From: Bacillota bacterium
GTDB lineage: Bacteria; Bacillota; Clostridia; Ch29
DNA: 64,000 bases
Assembly (NCBI GenBank): GCA_013540605.1
Contig: JABVCK010000029.1
Span: 321,022-385,021 of the forward strand
Direction: 5' to 3'
Within the stretch, counting starts at the first letter, position 1; each line of letters begins with the position of its first letter. The position numbers and the translations under genes were made by a program. The notes beneath the pieces were generated by a model. It was not told the DNA's origin, made no database searches, and saw only the letters and a program-made list of their open reading frames with translations. This document shows, piece after piece, positions 15,752-24,778 of this stretch.

Positions 15752-17350
15752 ATGAAGGTCACGTTTTTAGGTGCTGCCGAAACCGTAACAGGCTCTTGTT
15801 TCCTTGTGGAAGGCGGCGGCAAAAGATTTTTGGTAGACTGTGGAATGTTTCAAGGAAAAGAAGAAAAAATGAACGAACAACCCTTTGAATTTGACATTAC
15901 ATCTATAGACTTCATGCTGCTTACCCATGCACATATCGACCACAGCGGCCGAATTCCCAAACTCGTTAAGGAAGGGTATGGCGGTCCGATCTATACCACT
16001 AAGGCCACTGCGGATCTATGCTCCATACTTCTTCCCGACAGCGGACACATACAGGAGATGGAAATCGAATGGCAGAACAGGAAAAGGATGAGGGCGGGTA
16101 AAGAGCCCATTGAACCCCTTTATACTGCGGAAGACGCACAGTTATCTCTGAAAAATTTTCAACACATGTTTTATGATGATGTGTTTGAATTGGATGATAA
16201 TATTTCCTTCAGATTCAGGGATGCGGGGCACATCCTCGGCTCGTCGATTATCGAGATCTGGCTGAAGGAAAACGGAGGAACCATAAAATTGGTTTTTTCC
16301 GGGGATTTAGGACAGAAGAACCAGCCTATTCTAAGGGATCCTACAGTCATTGAAGATGCTGATTATGTTTTCATAGAATCCACCTACGGGAACCGTTTAC
16401 ATGAGGATACTGACAACAGGGTGGAAATGCTCAATGCAATAATCAGCAGAACTGTCGGCAGGGGTGGGAATGTGGTGATTCCTTCCTTTGCTGTTGGAAG
16501 AACCCAGGAATTGTTATACCACTTGAACATCCTGAAAGAGGATAAGGAGCATAACTACCTGAAGGGTGTTAAAGTATTTATAGACAGTCCCCTTGCTATT
16601 TCGGCCACTAAAATATTTCAGGATAATCCACAGTGTTACGATGCCCAGACGCTCCAACTGCTTAAATCCGGAGACAATCCCTTTGAGTTCGATAAGCTGT
16701 ATTTTATCCGGACTTCGGAGGATTCCATGAAGATAAACGAAGAAAAGGGAGGGGCAGTAATAATATCGGCGAGCGGTATGTGTGACGCCGGCAGAATAAA
16801 GCATCATCTAAAGCATAACCTGTGGAGGAAGGAATCGAGTATAGTATTTGTAGGATACCAGGCGGAAGGTACCCTTGGCCGCATTATCAAAGATGGTGCA
16901 GAAAAGGTGAAGATTTTCGGCGAAGAGATAAGAATCCTGGCAGAGATAGAGGATATCCAGGGGTTCTCCGGGCATGCCGACAGGGACGGACTCCTTGAAT
17001 GGCTGAATGGATTTACGAGTAAACCAAAGAAAATATTTGTAGTTCATGGTGAGCAGGATTCAGCAAGGGATTTTGCGGAGACTATCCGGGAAAGAACAGG
17101 AATAGAAGCAGTTGTCGCAAAGCTGGGTCAAACGGTTCAAATAGGCATGAATACTGCTGCGGTTGCTGGTGGGGATACAAAATTTGATATGGGTTCACCG
17201 GGGTTGAGCGAGGTAACGGTTAGAATTATGCAGGTTAAAGTTGATTTTATGGAGGCAATGGACGCGCTTTATGATAAGATTACGGCAGGAGAAATTACAG
17301 CCGATGAAGCCAAGAATGTCCTGGATGAAATAAAGAAAGCAATCAGGTGA
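15752..17350 (+). CDS. Beta-CASP metallo-beta-lactamase-fold ribonuclease-like protein
   Basis: The 532-residue protein starts MKVTFLGAAETVTGSCFLVE and has the zinc motif LLTHAHIDHSGRIP (HxHxDH) near residue 57, DAGHILGSS and FSGDLGQ. The middle carries a beta-CASP domain and the C-terminal RNA-metabolising MBL motif, with GFSGHADRDGLLEW near residue 408 and VVHGE near 430. The family is related to CPSF-type RNA nucleases. A C-terminal helical tail (about 460-532) is extra. ATG 15752 follows GGGGGTATAAAA. It is a single-gene unit with a terminator. Confidence 0.9.
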   Translation: MKVTFLGAAETVTGSCFLVEGGGKRFLVDCGMFQGKEEKMNEQPFEFDITSIDFMLLTHAHIDHSGRIPKLVKEGYGGPIYTTKATADLCSILLPDSGHIQEMEIEWQNRKRMRAGKEPIEPLYTAEDAQLSLKNFQHMFYDDVFELDDNISFRFRDAGHILGSSIIEIWLKENGGTIKLVFSGDLGQKNQPILRDPTVIEDADYVFIESTYGNRLHEDTDNRVEMLNAIISRTVGRGGNVVIPSFAVGRTQELLYHLNILKEDKEHNYLKGVKVFIDSPLAISATKIFQDNPQCYDAQTLQLLKSGDNPFEFDKLYFIRTSEDSMKINEEKGGAVIISASGMCDAGRIKHHLKHNLWRKESSIVFVGYQAEGTLGRIIKDGAEKVKIFGEEIRILAEIEDIQGFSGHADRDGLLEWLNGFTSKPKKIFVVHGEQDSARDFAETIRERTGIEAVVAKLGQTVQIGMNTAAVAGGDTKFDMGSPGLSEVTVRIMQVKVDFMEAMDALYDKITAGEITADEAKNVLDEIKKAIR

Positions 17351-17360
17351 ATGGATTATA

Positions 17361-17400
17361 ATGACAAGGGTGACACACCTTTGTCATCTTTTTTTTATTT
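17361..17400 (+). terminator. Terminator after the beta-CASP gene
   Basis: The stem ATGACAAAGG/GGTGTGTCAT-like pair (ATGACAAGGGTG with CACCTTTGTCAT) is followed by CTTTTTTTTATTTT. Confidence 0.8.
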
Positions 17401-17466
17401 TAAAAAAGGGAAATTATGTATAAGCGTAGAATTTTCTTTTAATAGTTTCGTAAGGGGGCAGTAGGT

Positions 17467-18021
17467 ATGGTTGAGCAAAAAAGGCTATCAATTTCAGAAG
17501 TAGCTGAAATTACCGGTTATAAGCCGCATGTGATCAGATTTTATGAGAAGGAATTCTGTTTGCAAATTCCACGCAGTAAATCCGGTCAAAGGTATTTCAC
17601 CTATAGGGAGATTGAAACCCTTCAATATATAAAACAGCTCCAGGAAAAAGGGTTGACAAACAACCAGATTAAACTGATACTAAGGTCCCCGGAAATTGTG
17701 CTTGAAGAAAACAGCCAAACAAAAGAGATTGCGGTGGCACATTCTCAAACCGCTGCCGCCGAAATCATTCCACAGGTACTGCAGGAGTACATGGCGGCCC
17801 TTAAAGATGAAATAAAAAACGATCTGCTTACTTTGAATTCCAGTGTAAAAGAACTCTCTGACGAAATCCGGGCTAAGGATAAGGATGTCCTGCTCTGTGA
17901 GAATGCTAAACTGAAGATGGATCTAAAAAGAAAAGCCTATGAAGTGGCTGAGTTGAGGGAGCAGCTTAAGAAAGAGAAAAACAGAAACACTTCGATATTC
18001 GGCAGGATATTTGGAAAATAA
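17467..18021 (+). CDS. MerR-family transcriptional regulator
   Basis: The 184-residue protein has an N-terminal MerR winged helix-turn-helix (residues about 5-72: LSISEVAEITGYKPHVIRFY, then KSGQRYFTYREIETLQYI). The C-terminal half is a charged coiled coil (about 95-175) rather than a ligand-binding domain, like DNA-binding proteins of the RacA or YfhQ type. It has no metal-binding cysteines. It is followed by a HAD hydrolase whose start lies 19 bases after this stop. Confidence 0.82.
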   Translation: MVEQKRLSISEVAEITGYKPHVIRFYEKEFCLQIPRSKSGQRYFTYREIETLQYIKQLQEKGLTNNQIKLILRSPEIVLEENSQTKEIAVAHSQTAAAEIIPQVLQEYMAALKDEIKNDLLTLNSSVKELSDEIRAKDKDVLLCENAKLKMDLKRKAYEVAELREQLKKEKNRNTSIFGRIFGK

Positions 18022-18040
18022 TCAAAAGGAGGGTGTGCTC

Positions 18041-18751
18041 TTGAACATAAAAGCGGTTACATTTGATTTTTGGAACACCCTTGCCGAGGACAGTGAACCG
18101 GTGAAAGTGAGAGAGATATCAGCAGGACGGATGATTCAAATACTGAAGGAAGAAGGACATAAGGTCAGCCCGGAGCAGATGCATGATGCCTTTGCAAAGG
18201 CCCGTGAAGTATGCTACAGGTATCAGGAGGATATGGGCCTGGACTTTACGCCGGAGGAACAGGTAGAATGGATTGTAAACTACTTGAACATATCAGTAAA
18301 CCGTGAGACGCTTCCCCTTCTGATTAACGGATATACCACATCCCTTTTGGATATACCTCCACGCTTCTACAGCGGAGTGAAGGATATCCTCCTCAGACTG
18401 AAAGCCGGATATAAGCTGGCGATCATTTGCAATACCGGTAGAACCCCGGGATGGGTGCTAAAAGAGCTGCTTGCCAGGGAGGGTATAAAAGGACTATTTG
18501 ATATAACGGTATTTTCAAACGAAGTGGGAATTGCTAAACCCAATCCTAAAATCTTCGAGCTAGTCGCGCAAAAAATAGTAGTGAAGCCGGAAAACGTTCT
18601 GCATGTCGGAGATGACCCCCGGACCGACATCCATGGAGCAGTCCAGGCGGGATTTAAGACGGCCTGGTTTAACCCCAACGGGATAGCAAAGCAGGTATGC
18701 TGCGATATAGAATTGGGATGCCTTGAGGAGCTGACCGAAATCCTGTGTTAA
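18041..18751 (+). CDS. HAD-superfamily hydrolase
   Basis: The 236-residue protein has HAD motif I in VTFDFWNTLAED (nucleophile Asp and DxW in place of the usual DxD), motif II in IICNTGRTPG, motif III lysine in GIAKPNPKIF and motif IV in HVGDDPRTDIHGA. It is a small-molecule phosphatase of the haloacid dehalogenase superfamily with an alpha-helical cap. The start is TTG 18041 because AAAGGAGGGTG precedes it at normal spacing. The substrate is unknown. Confidence 0.88.
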   Translation: MNIKAVTFDFWNTLAEDSEPVKVREISAGRMIQILKEEGHKVSPEQMHDAFAKAREVCYRYQEDMGLDFTPEEQVEWIVNYLNISVNRETLPLLINGYTTSLLDIPPRFYSGVKDILLRLKAGYKLAIICNTGRTPGWVLKELLAREGIKGLFDITVFSNEVGIAKPNPKIFELVAQKIVVKPENVLHVGDDPRTDIHGAVQAGFKTAWFNPNGIAKQVCCDIELGCLEELTEILC

Positions 18752-18767
18752 TAGATGCGCACCAATG

Positions 18768-18806
18768 AAAATCCATTAAAGGGTTCACCCTTTAATGGAT
18801 TTTAAC
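18768..18806. terminator. Bidirectional terminator hairpin
   Basis: A long stem (AAAATCCATTAAAGGG with its complement around TTCA) with A and T flanks follows the HAD gene. Confidence 0.8.
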
Positions 18807-18904
18807 ATATTCCACACCTCCACATTTGGTTTCATTGTATAGTTTAGCATTGAGTAAACAATAATATTCTATAGAGTTTAAAATATAGCGAAAGGGTGAT
18901 GGAT

Positions 18905-19333
18905 TTGAGACTTGGAGATATTATGACCAGAGAGGTACGAAGTGTTGAAACGACTAATTCTGTTGAAGAAGCAGCAAAAATCATGAAAGAACTCAATGTC
19001 GGTTCAGTACCGGTCACCAGTGGAGGCCGGGTAGTCGGAATTGTTACCGACAGGGACCTGGTTTTAAGAAACGTCGCTAACGGAAGGGGCCCAAGAGACA
19101 CAAGGGTGGAAGAAGTGATGACAACTACGGTGGTTTCAGCAACTCCGGATATGGATGTTCACCAGGCTGCCGACGTTATGGCGAAAAACCAGATAAGGCG
19201 TTTGCCCGTGACGGAAAACGACAGGCTGGTAGGAATCGTTTCGATCGGCGATCTTGCCGTAAGGAATATATACGAAAATGAAGCGGGAGAAGCTCTTAGC
19301 AATATTTCCCAACCGAGTAGACCCCAAGCGTAG
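18905..19333 (+). CDS. CBS-domain protein
   Basis: The 142-residue protein consists of two CBS domains (about 5-58 and 68-125) and a short tail. The repeats share DIMTREVRSVE / EVMTTTVVSAT starts and GIVTDRDLVLR / GIVSIGDLAVR ends, the latter being the usual adenosine-nucleotide-binding pattern. Such proteins sense adenylate ligands and often regulate a partner. TTG 18905 is preferred because AAAGGG at 18891-18896 then has normal spacing; ATG 18899 and GTG 18896 are in frame but too close to it. Confidence 0.9.
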   Translation: MRLGDIMTREVRSVETTNSVEEAAKIMKELNVGSVPVTSGGRVVGIVTDRDLVLRNVANGRGPRDTRVEEVMTTTVVSATPDMDVHQAADVMAKNQIRRLPVTENDRLVGIVSIGDLAVRNIYENEAGEALSNISQPSRPQA

Positions 19334-19370
19334 TAATCAGCCCCGGTCGGGGCTGATTACTGCTTTTAAA
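19332..19370 (+). terminator. Terminator after the CBS gene
   Basis: The perfect stem AGTAATCAGCCCC/GGGGCTGATTACT is followed by GCTTTTAAA. Confidence 0.75.
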
Positions 19371-19431
19371 TTGCAAAAAAAGCAGGTAAAATATTTTTTA
19401 GGGAGATTAAATGCTGTCAGGAGGTATGACC

Positions 19432-19758
19432 GTGAGTATAGGAGGCAGGCTTGGGCTTTATACAAGGTTGATAACCATGTTCAGGTTTTTGCTGGATAAA
19501 AAGGTTTCGTTTAGGAGGAAAATACCCATATTAGCTTGGCTTCTATACTTTATAAGCCCGGTAGATTTATTGCCGGATCCTGTTTTAGGCTTCGGCATTA
19601 TTGATGACGCTGTCCTTCTTGGATTTATTATTACTTATATCGGAAAAAGGTTGGACGATTATTGTGAAGAAAGAAAAGGGGGCCAAGATAAGGCCGGGGA
19701 CAGGGTTATCACGGATGTGGACTACGAAGTTCACGATGAAAATGAAAGTAGCGGTTAA
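19432..19758 (+). CDS. YkvA-like DUF1232 membrane protein
   Basis: The 108-residue protein holds the DUF1232 core: a helix with KIPILAWLLYFISPVDLLPD followed by a second helix (DDAVLLGFIITYI). The SPVDLLPD motif is the family mark. The C-terminal tail is polar and acidic. GTG 19432 has CAGGAGGT six bases upstream; the ATG at 19426 directly abuts that site. The function of the family is not established. Confidence 0.8.
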   Translation: MSIGGRLGLYTRLITMFRFLLDKKVSFRRKIPILAWLLYFISPVDLLPDPVLGFGIIDDAVLLGFIITYIGKRLDDYCEERKGGQDKAGDRVITDVDYEVHDENESSG

Positions 19759-19865
19759 TCCGCTATTTTGATTTTTTGGTAGTATTTCATAGCTTTATGT
19801 TGTATAATTATAGTATAAAATAATAGAACGTCGTTCCAATATTATTAACACCGGGAGGATTGCGA

Positions 19866-20636
19866 ATGGGTAAAGATGCCGGTATCAACTCGATAGTAAG
19901 GGCGATAGACATTCTGGAACTGTATGGCCATCATGAAAGAGAACTTGGAATAAGCGAAATCGCGAGGCGCCTTAACTTATATAAGAGTACGGTTCACAGG
20001 ATTGTGGCTACCCTTGAAAAAAAGGATATTCTTGAGCAAAACAGGGACACAGGCAAATACAGGTTAGGACTTAAGCTATATAAGATTGGAATAACAGCAA
20101 GGGACGGTAACGAATTGATTGCGATATCAATGCCGCATTTGAAAGAGCTGACCAGGAGGACAGGGGAGACTTCAAATCTCGTAGTCATGGACGGAAGCAT
20201 GTCGATGTATCTTGCCCAGGAGGAGAGCAGCCGTATGGTCAGAATGTTTACAAGGGTAGGGGCGCGGGTTTTACCCCACTGCAACGGTGCGGGTAAGGTT
20301 CTTCTGGCACAAATGCCACAGGATCAACTGGAAGCTGTAATAGCTGAGAATGGGCTTAAGGAGTATACAAAAAATACAATTAGAAGGCGGGAGGACCTGA
20401 TCAGAGAGCTTAAAGAAGTAAGAGAAAAAGGGTTTGCTGTAGACAACCAGGAGAGAGAGGAAGGGGTTAAGTGTATTGCAGCAGGAGTAAAAAATAGAAC
20501 CGGAAGGGTGGTGGCAGCGGTCAGCATTTCCGGTCCTGTGGACAGGTTCGGAGATAACAGAATGGGAGAATTGGTTGAAATGGTCAAGAAATGTGCAGCA
20601 TCCATTTCAACGGAACTGGGCTATATAGGGGACTAG
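19866..20636 (+). CDS. IclR-family transcriptional regulator
   Basis: The 256-residue protein has an N-terminal winged helix (about 5-65: SEIARRLNLYKSTVHRIVAT) and a C-terminal IclR effector-binding domain with GETSNLVVMDG, LPHCNGAGKVLLA and the closing GVKCIAAGVKNRTGRVVAAV. ATG 19866 follows GGGAGG. It lies upstream of the aminotransferase gene, separated only by a repeat, and is the likeliest regulator of it; IclR proteins often control adjacent catabolic genes. Confidence 0.93.
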   Translation: MGKDAGINSIVRAIDILELYGHHERELGISEIARRLNLYKSTVHRIVATLEKKDILEQNRDTGKYRLGLKLYKIGITARDGNELIAISMPHLKELTRRTGETSNLVVMDGSMSMYLAQEESSRMVRMFTRVGARVLPHCNGAGKVLLAQMPQDQLEAVIAENGLKEYTKNTIRRREDLIRELKEVREKGFAVDNQEREEGVKCIAAGVKNRTGRVVAAVSISGPVDRFGDNRMGELVEMVKKCAASISTELGYIGD

Positions 20637-20838
20637 AAATCAGTTATCAGAGTATAGTTACCAGTTATCAGATGGCAGTCAGCAGTCGGCAGAGTATAGA
20701 GTAGCGCTAAAGGTGAAAACCTGTAAAGCTTACCCTAGCACCTGCGATCTGTGATCTGCCGACTGTGATCGATATCTACGAACTACCAACTAGTACATGC
20801 GATCTGCGAACTGTATTTTGCGAACTATGAATTATGAA
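20637..20838. repeat. Heptad-arm repeat element H3
   Basis: Left arm units include AGTTATC, AGTTACC, AGATGGC and AGTCGGC. The right arm is made of complementary units (CTGCGAT, CTGTGAT, CTACGAA, CTACCAA). The core contains AGCGCTAAAGGTGAAAAC and can form its own hairpin. It fills the gap between the IclR gene and the aminotransferase. Confidence 0.8.
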
Positions 20839-20861
20839 TTAATAAAAGGAGGGTATTATTC

Positions 20862-22043
20862 ATGTCAAAGGAATACGGACAATTAAATCCGGGCTATCGT
20901 TTACTTCTCGGGCCCGGACCAGTAGAAACGTCTCCAAGGGTGCTCAGGGCTATGTCAAGCAACATGCTTGGCCACCTGGACCCGCAGTTCTTGGAGATAA
21001 TGAATGAAACAATGGAGCTGCTACGGTTGGTCTTTCAGACAAAAAACCAGCTTACACTGCCAATGTCCGGCACCGGCAGCGCCGGTATGGAGACAGTGAT
21101 GGTCAATCTAATCGAGCCGGGAGACAAGGCAGTTGTGTGTGTCAAGGGTGTTTTCGGGCAAAGAATGAGGGATATTGCCGGGAGGTGCGGTGCCGAGGTT
21201 ATAAGCGTTGAAGCGCCCTGGGGCAGAGCCATCGAACCGGCACAGGTCAAGGAAGCCCTTGAAAAGGCAGGAGGCGCTAAACTTGTCACCATAGTACACG
21301 CGGAAACATCAACAGGAGTACAGCAGCCGCTGCAGGAAATAGCGGAAATAGCTAAAGAATATGGAGCGTTATTCGTAGTGGATGCAGTAACTTCCCTGGG
21401 TGGAGTCGAATTGAAGACAGATGAGTGGGGAATTGATGCGTGCTACAGCGGCACTCAGAAGGCTCTAAGCTGTCCTCCAGGGCTGTCCCCGGTTACTTTG
21501 GGAGAGAGGGCCATGGAAGCCATATCAAATAGGAAAACAAAGGTGCAGAGCTGGTATCTTGACCTTTCTATGATACAGAACTACTGGGGAAAAGAGAGAT
21601 TTTACCATCATACTGCTCCGATAAACATGATTTACGGATTAAGGGAAGCACTAATGATTGTTAAAGAAGAAGGCCTTGAAGCAAGGTTTGAAAGGCACAG
21701 GGAAAATTCAAAGGCCTTTATCAGAGGCGTTGAGGCAATGGGACTTGAGATGATAGCTCCCGAGGGTTTCCGTTTGCCCACATTAAATGCAGTAAAAATC
21801 CCTGACGGTGTTGATGACCTCAAGGTCAGAAGTTTCCTCCTGGGCAAGTATGGGATAGAAATAGGAGGAGGACTTGGCGAATTCAAAGGAAAGGCATGGA
21901 GAGTTGGGCTAATGGGAGAATCATCCAAGAGGAACAATGTAATTCTGCTCATTGCTGCCCTTGCCGATGCAATGTCCCAGCAGGGCTACAAAGCCGATTT
22001 GGGGGCAGCCATAGAGGCAGCCCTGGAAGTATACAACGGGTGA
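20862..22043 (+). CDS. Class V aminotransferase (alanine-glyoxylate / serine-pyruvate type)
   Basis: The 393-residue PLP enzyme starts with the family pattern LLLGPGPVETSPRVLRAM and has MSGTGSAGMETVMVNL, the acidic PLP-ring contact in FVVDAVTSLGG and the Schiff-base lysine in SGTQKALSCPPGL near residue 204. It transfers the amino group of alanine or serine to glyoxylate or related acids. ATG 20862 follows AAAGGAGGG. Alternative members of this family cleave phosphonates or serve purine breakdown, so the exact substrate pair is open. Confidence 0.92.
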   Translation: MSKEYGQLNPGYRLLLGPGPVETSPRVLRAMSSNMLGHLDPQFLEIMNETMELLRLVFQTKNQLTLPMSGTGSAGMETVMVNLIEPGDKAVVCVKGVFGQRMRDIAGRCGAEVISVEAPWGRAIEPAQVKEALEKAGGAKLVTIVHAETSTGVQQPLQEIAEIAKEYGALFVVDAVTSLGGVELKTDEWGIDACYSGTQKALSCPPGLSPVTLGERAMEAISNRKTKVQSWYLDLSMIQNYWGKERFYHHTAPINMIYGLREALMIVKEEGLEARFERHRENSKAFIRGVEAMGLEMIAPEGFRLPTLNAVKIPDGVDDLKVRSFLLGKYGIEIGGGLGEFKGKAWRVGLMGESSKRNNVILLIAALADAMSQQGYKADLGAAIEAALEVYNG

Positions 22044-22059
22044 AATCAACGGAAACAAT

Positions 22060-22088
22060 AGTAGGACCGGCTGCAGCCCGGTCCTACT
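22060..22088. terminator. Hairpin after the aminotransferase
   Basis: An 11-bp stem (AGTAGGACCGG with CCGGTCCTACT) around a GC-rich loop lies 17 bases after the stop. The T run is poor on the plus strand. Confidence 0.55.
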
Positions 22089-22106
22089 AAGGATAGGGGG
22101 CATACC

Positions 22107-22138
22107 GTTTGCCAGTGATCAGTGGTCAGTGACCAGTA
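22107..22138. repeat. Short heptad repeat H4
   Basis: Four units CAGTGAT, CAGTGGT, CAGTGAC and CAGTAAG in a row resemble one arm of the larger heptad elements. No opposite arm is present. Confidence 0.5.
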
Positions 22139-22219
22139 AGTATACATAAAAAAGTTATGGTATACTAGTTTGCTTCTTAATATTGATTTCACTGCACGAA
22201 CTAAATTTTTATGATTTGA

Positions 22220-24107
22220 TTGTACCTTGACAACTTCATGTAATAACCATTATTAGGAAAATACCAAGGATAATTTACAATTATGAGCCGGTTTTTGCTT
22301 CAAATTTATCTATTTATGCCTGTTTCCTTGGTTCTTTCATCCCTTTCAGCTAAAAATGGGCGCACTTATCCCTGGTAGTGGAATATTGGTAGTTTTTGGT
22401 TTATATCCACCTTGCAAGTATTTGATGAACCGTTTGATGTTCTGTACAGTTACCTTCAATCCACATACTACAGTGCTTTTAGCTTTTCCACGGACATCAA
22501 GCTTATCCAGTCCTGACCTTTTCAACGCAGAATTGCTGCCTTCGATTCCTGCACGTTTACTCGTGTTCTCTTTTCTGCTTGCTTTCATTGTTTCACGTTC
22601 TCGACCAGTTTTTACTGCCTTGAGGGGTATACGGATAACACAGTCTTTGACTTGCTTCTTACTATAGCATTGTTTGCGATACTCACAGTTAGCACAGGCC
22701 TCATGGGGAAAATGTGCTGATGTCTGTCCTCCGCTTACTCCGGCATGAGTTGGAATGTATCCTCCGGGGCATTTATTAATTATGTTTGTGGTTTCATCTA
22801 TGTCAAATTCGGTTACAGGCAGTTTCTTTGTCGGCTCTGTCCCGCTCATGTTAGTCAGGTGGATTTCTATTCCGTTTTCCTTTGCGGTTTGATGGACATG
22901 CTCGGAGTGGAAGCCTCCATCTACATACATGTCGGTACAGCCGGTGTTTTCATGGATTCCCTTTAATCGATCCTGCAGGATTTCTACATCGCTGGTGTTA
23001 TTGGATTCAACCGCATAATCGGTGATGAGTTGAAAGGTGTTTCCCTTGTCGCAGGTTTCGGATATTTCAAGGACATAACCGCTCTGGCTCACATTCCCTT
23101 TCCTGCGAAAGGTAGCGTCTTCATCATGCGCTGCCTGGAGGGACCCGGATGGAATTTCCTTCTTTGGCTTGGGGATGAGTTTTCCGCTTTCCGCTTCGGT
23201 TGTGGATTGTTCGCTTAAGAATCGCCTAACTATCCGTACTTCTTCAGAATCCAGCATGTCGGGCTGTGCTTCCAGTATCAAAAGCGCTTCCTGGCAGAGA
23301 TTTAAAAGCAGTGTCAGCTTGCTGTCTCCTTCTTGTGCTTTTGCACGATAGAGCACATCGGTTTTGAAGTCCGGCTCCAACACGTTGGAAAGAGAGCCTG
23401 TGAGTTTCTCCTTTGGTATTGCTTTGACTGCCTTAACCAGTACGTCATAAGCCAGAGATACCCGCCCTGCTTTCTTGATGTTGCTCATAAAGAGTGTGGT
23501 GTCTGTCCTTTGTTCTTCCAGAGATATTCCGGCTTCTTTCGCAAAATCACGAAGCAGCTTGATAAACTGGCCGAACAAGAGGTCATCCTTGCCGGGGTTC
23601 TCCAGGCAGTACTGATAGACTCTTTCCCTGAAATAGTAGAGGGTTCTTTCGGCAAGGTTCATTTCACCGAGCGTACGGATGCCGACAGCATAGTTTACAA
23701 GGTAATCAAAATAGAAATAATCCAGAAGCTCCAAATCACTACAGCATTTCATGTGCTTGATATATTCCAGGGACAGCAGGATGTTCACAGGAAAATTGGG
23801 CTTACCGGTAGTGCCATACAGGACAGCAAAAGGTTCTTCATCTATCTTGCAGAACACATGCTCGTAGAAGATGGGAGCCCATGATTTTTCAAGCTTTTCA
23901 AGGATTTTTGGGTTCATCCACTGGGTACTGTCAAAAAGTGTTTGCTGGTTATGATTATGGTTCGCTCTGAACATTCTACCCTCTCCTTTGTATACCAAAT
24001 ATGTTTATATTTACTAGGTTAAGTATACCATAAAAGCGCCTTGAAGTCCAGTATTATCAATGGTTTTGTGTGATTATCAATGGTTTTGTGAAGTTTTCAA
24101 TGTGCAA
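22220..24107 (-). mobile_element. IS1182-family insertion sequence
   Basis: A transposase gene fills the element. Its ends share an imperfect inverted repeat: TTGTACCTTGACAACTTCA on the left and, read inward on the other strand, TTGCACATTGAAAACTTCA on the right (15 of 19 matching), followed by AACCATT on both. No clear target duplication is seen. The right end also has a 20-base tandem repeat at 24053-24090. Confidence 0.7.
22346..23974 (-). CDS. IS1182-family transposase
   Basis: The 542-residue DDE transposase has the N-terminal DUF772-type domain (about 60-150, with GKPNFPVNILLSLEYIKHMK) and the C-terminal catalytic domain, with DGGFHSEHV and the late ERxxxE-like helix. ATG 23974 follows AAAGGAGAGGG; an earlier start at 23998 is less well placed. 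The reading frame is intact, so the copy may be active or recently inserted. It separates the aminotransferase from the chromate transporter genes. Confidence 0.9.
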   Translation of the reverse strand: MFRANHNHNQQTLFDSTQWMNPKILEKLEKSWAPIFYEHVFCKIDEEPFAVLYGTTGKPNFPVNILLSLEYIKHMKCCSDLELLDYFYFDYLVNYAVGIRTLGEMNLAERTLYYFRERVYQYCLENPGKDDLLFGQFIKLLRDFAKEAGISLEEQRTDTTLFMSNIKKAGRVSLAYDVLVKAVKAIPKEKLTGSLSNVLEPDFKTDVLYRAKAQEGDSKLTLLLNLCQEALLILEAQPDMLDSEEVRIVRRFLSEQSTTEAESGKLIPKPKKEIPSGSLQAAHDEDATFRRKGNVSQSGYVLEISETCDKGNTFQLITDYAVESNNTSDVEILQDRLKGIHENTGCTDMYVDGGFHSEHVHQTAKENGIEIHLTNMSGTEPTKKLPVTEFDIDETTNIINKCPGGYIPTHAGVSGGQTSAHFPHEACANCEYRKQCYSKKQVKDCVIRIPLKAVKTGRERETMKASRKENTSKRAGIEGSNSALKRSGLDKLDVRGKAKSTVVCGLKVTVQNIKRFIKYLQGGYKPKTTNIPLPGISAPIFS

Positions 24108-24226
24108 GCTTACCAGTTTTATACAGGAGTTATTGCAGTGGAATCAATATTCATTTGTTCTTTATTTTCCACATGAAGAAGTATAAAATATGTATTGAGT
24201 ATATAATCCGTTACGGGGGAAATAAA

Positions 24227-24778
24227 ATGACAGAATTGTTCAAGCTGTTTTGGGTGTTTTTTAAGATTGGCTCCTTTACCTTTGGGGGCGGCTTGGCCAT
24301 GCTGCCGCTTATAGAAAGGGAGATAGTTGATAACAACAGGTGGATGAGCAGGGAAGAGTTTATTGATATAATCGCTGCAACCCAGTGCATGCCCGGTGTT
24401 ATCGCAGTAAACACCGCAATCTATCTCGGGTATCATCTGTATGGGATAGTAGGTGCAGTGGCAGGCTCCCTGGGCGCAATTATACCCTCCTTTGTCATCA
24501 TGATCGTTGCAGCTTCATTTTTTATGTCATTTAAAGAGCATCAGATGGTACAGGCAGTACTCAACGGCATCAAACCTGCTGTGGCGGTTCTGATTTTCTC
24601 TTCAGCCATTAAGCTGGGCAAGGTATTGGAAAAGAATAGATATACATATTCCGTTGCGGCCGCTTCGCTCCTTTTAATCAGTTTTTTGGGAATTCACCCT
24701 ATACTGGTGATTGTGGGGGCAGCCTTCCTTGGGATAGTGCTTGGCAGGAAGGGGGCCGAGAATGGAAACGCTGGTTAA
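24227..24778 (+). CDS. chrA: Chromate transporter half-subunit, first
   Basis: The 183-residue membrane protein is a short CHR-domain protein with about five to six hydrophobic segments. Diagnostic stretches are FTFGGGLAMLPLIEREIV and ATQCMPGVIAVNTAIYLGYH. Short CHR proteins work in pairs that together equal one full-length ChrA, a chromate/sulfate exporter; many homologues transport other anions. ATG 24227 follows GGGGGAAATAAA; the upstream frame from 24155 is untranslated. It overlaps the second half-gene by 17 bases. Confidence 0.9.
   Translation: MTELFKLFWVFFKIGSFTFGGGLAMLPLIEREIVDNNRWMSREEFIDIIAATQCMPGVIAVNTAIYLGYHLYGIVGAVAGSLGAIIPSFVIMIVAASFFMSFKEHQMVQAVLNGIKPAVAVLIFSSAIKLGKVLEKNRYTYSVAAASLLLISFLGIHPILVIVGAAFLGIVLGRKGAENGNAG

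Noticed and set aside
22155-24033. TTATGGTATACT inverted pair as IS1182 ends
   Set aside because: The match is only 12 bases and resembles -10 promoter sequence; the longer 19-base inverted repeat at 22220/24107 fits the element ends better.
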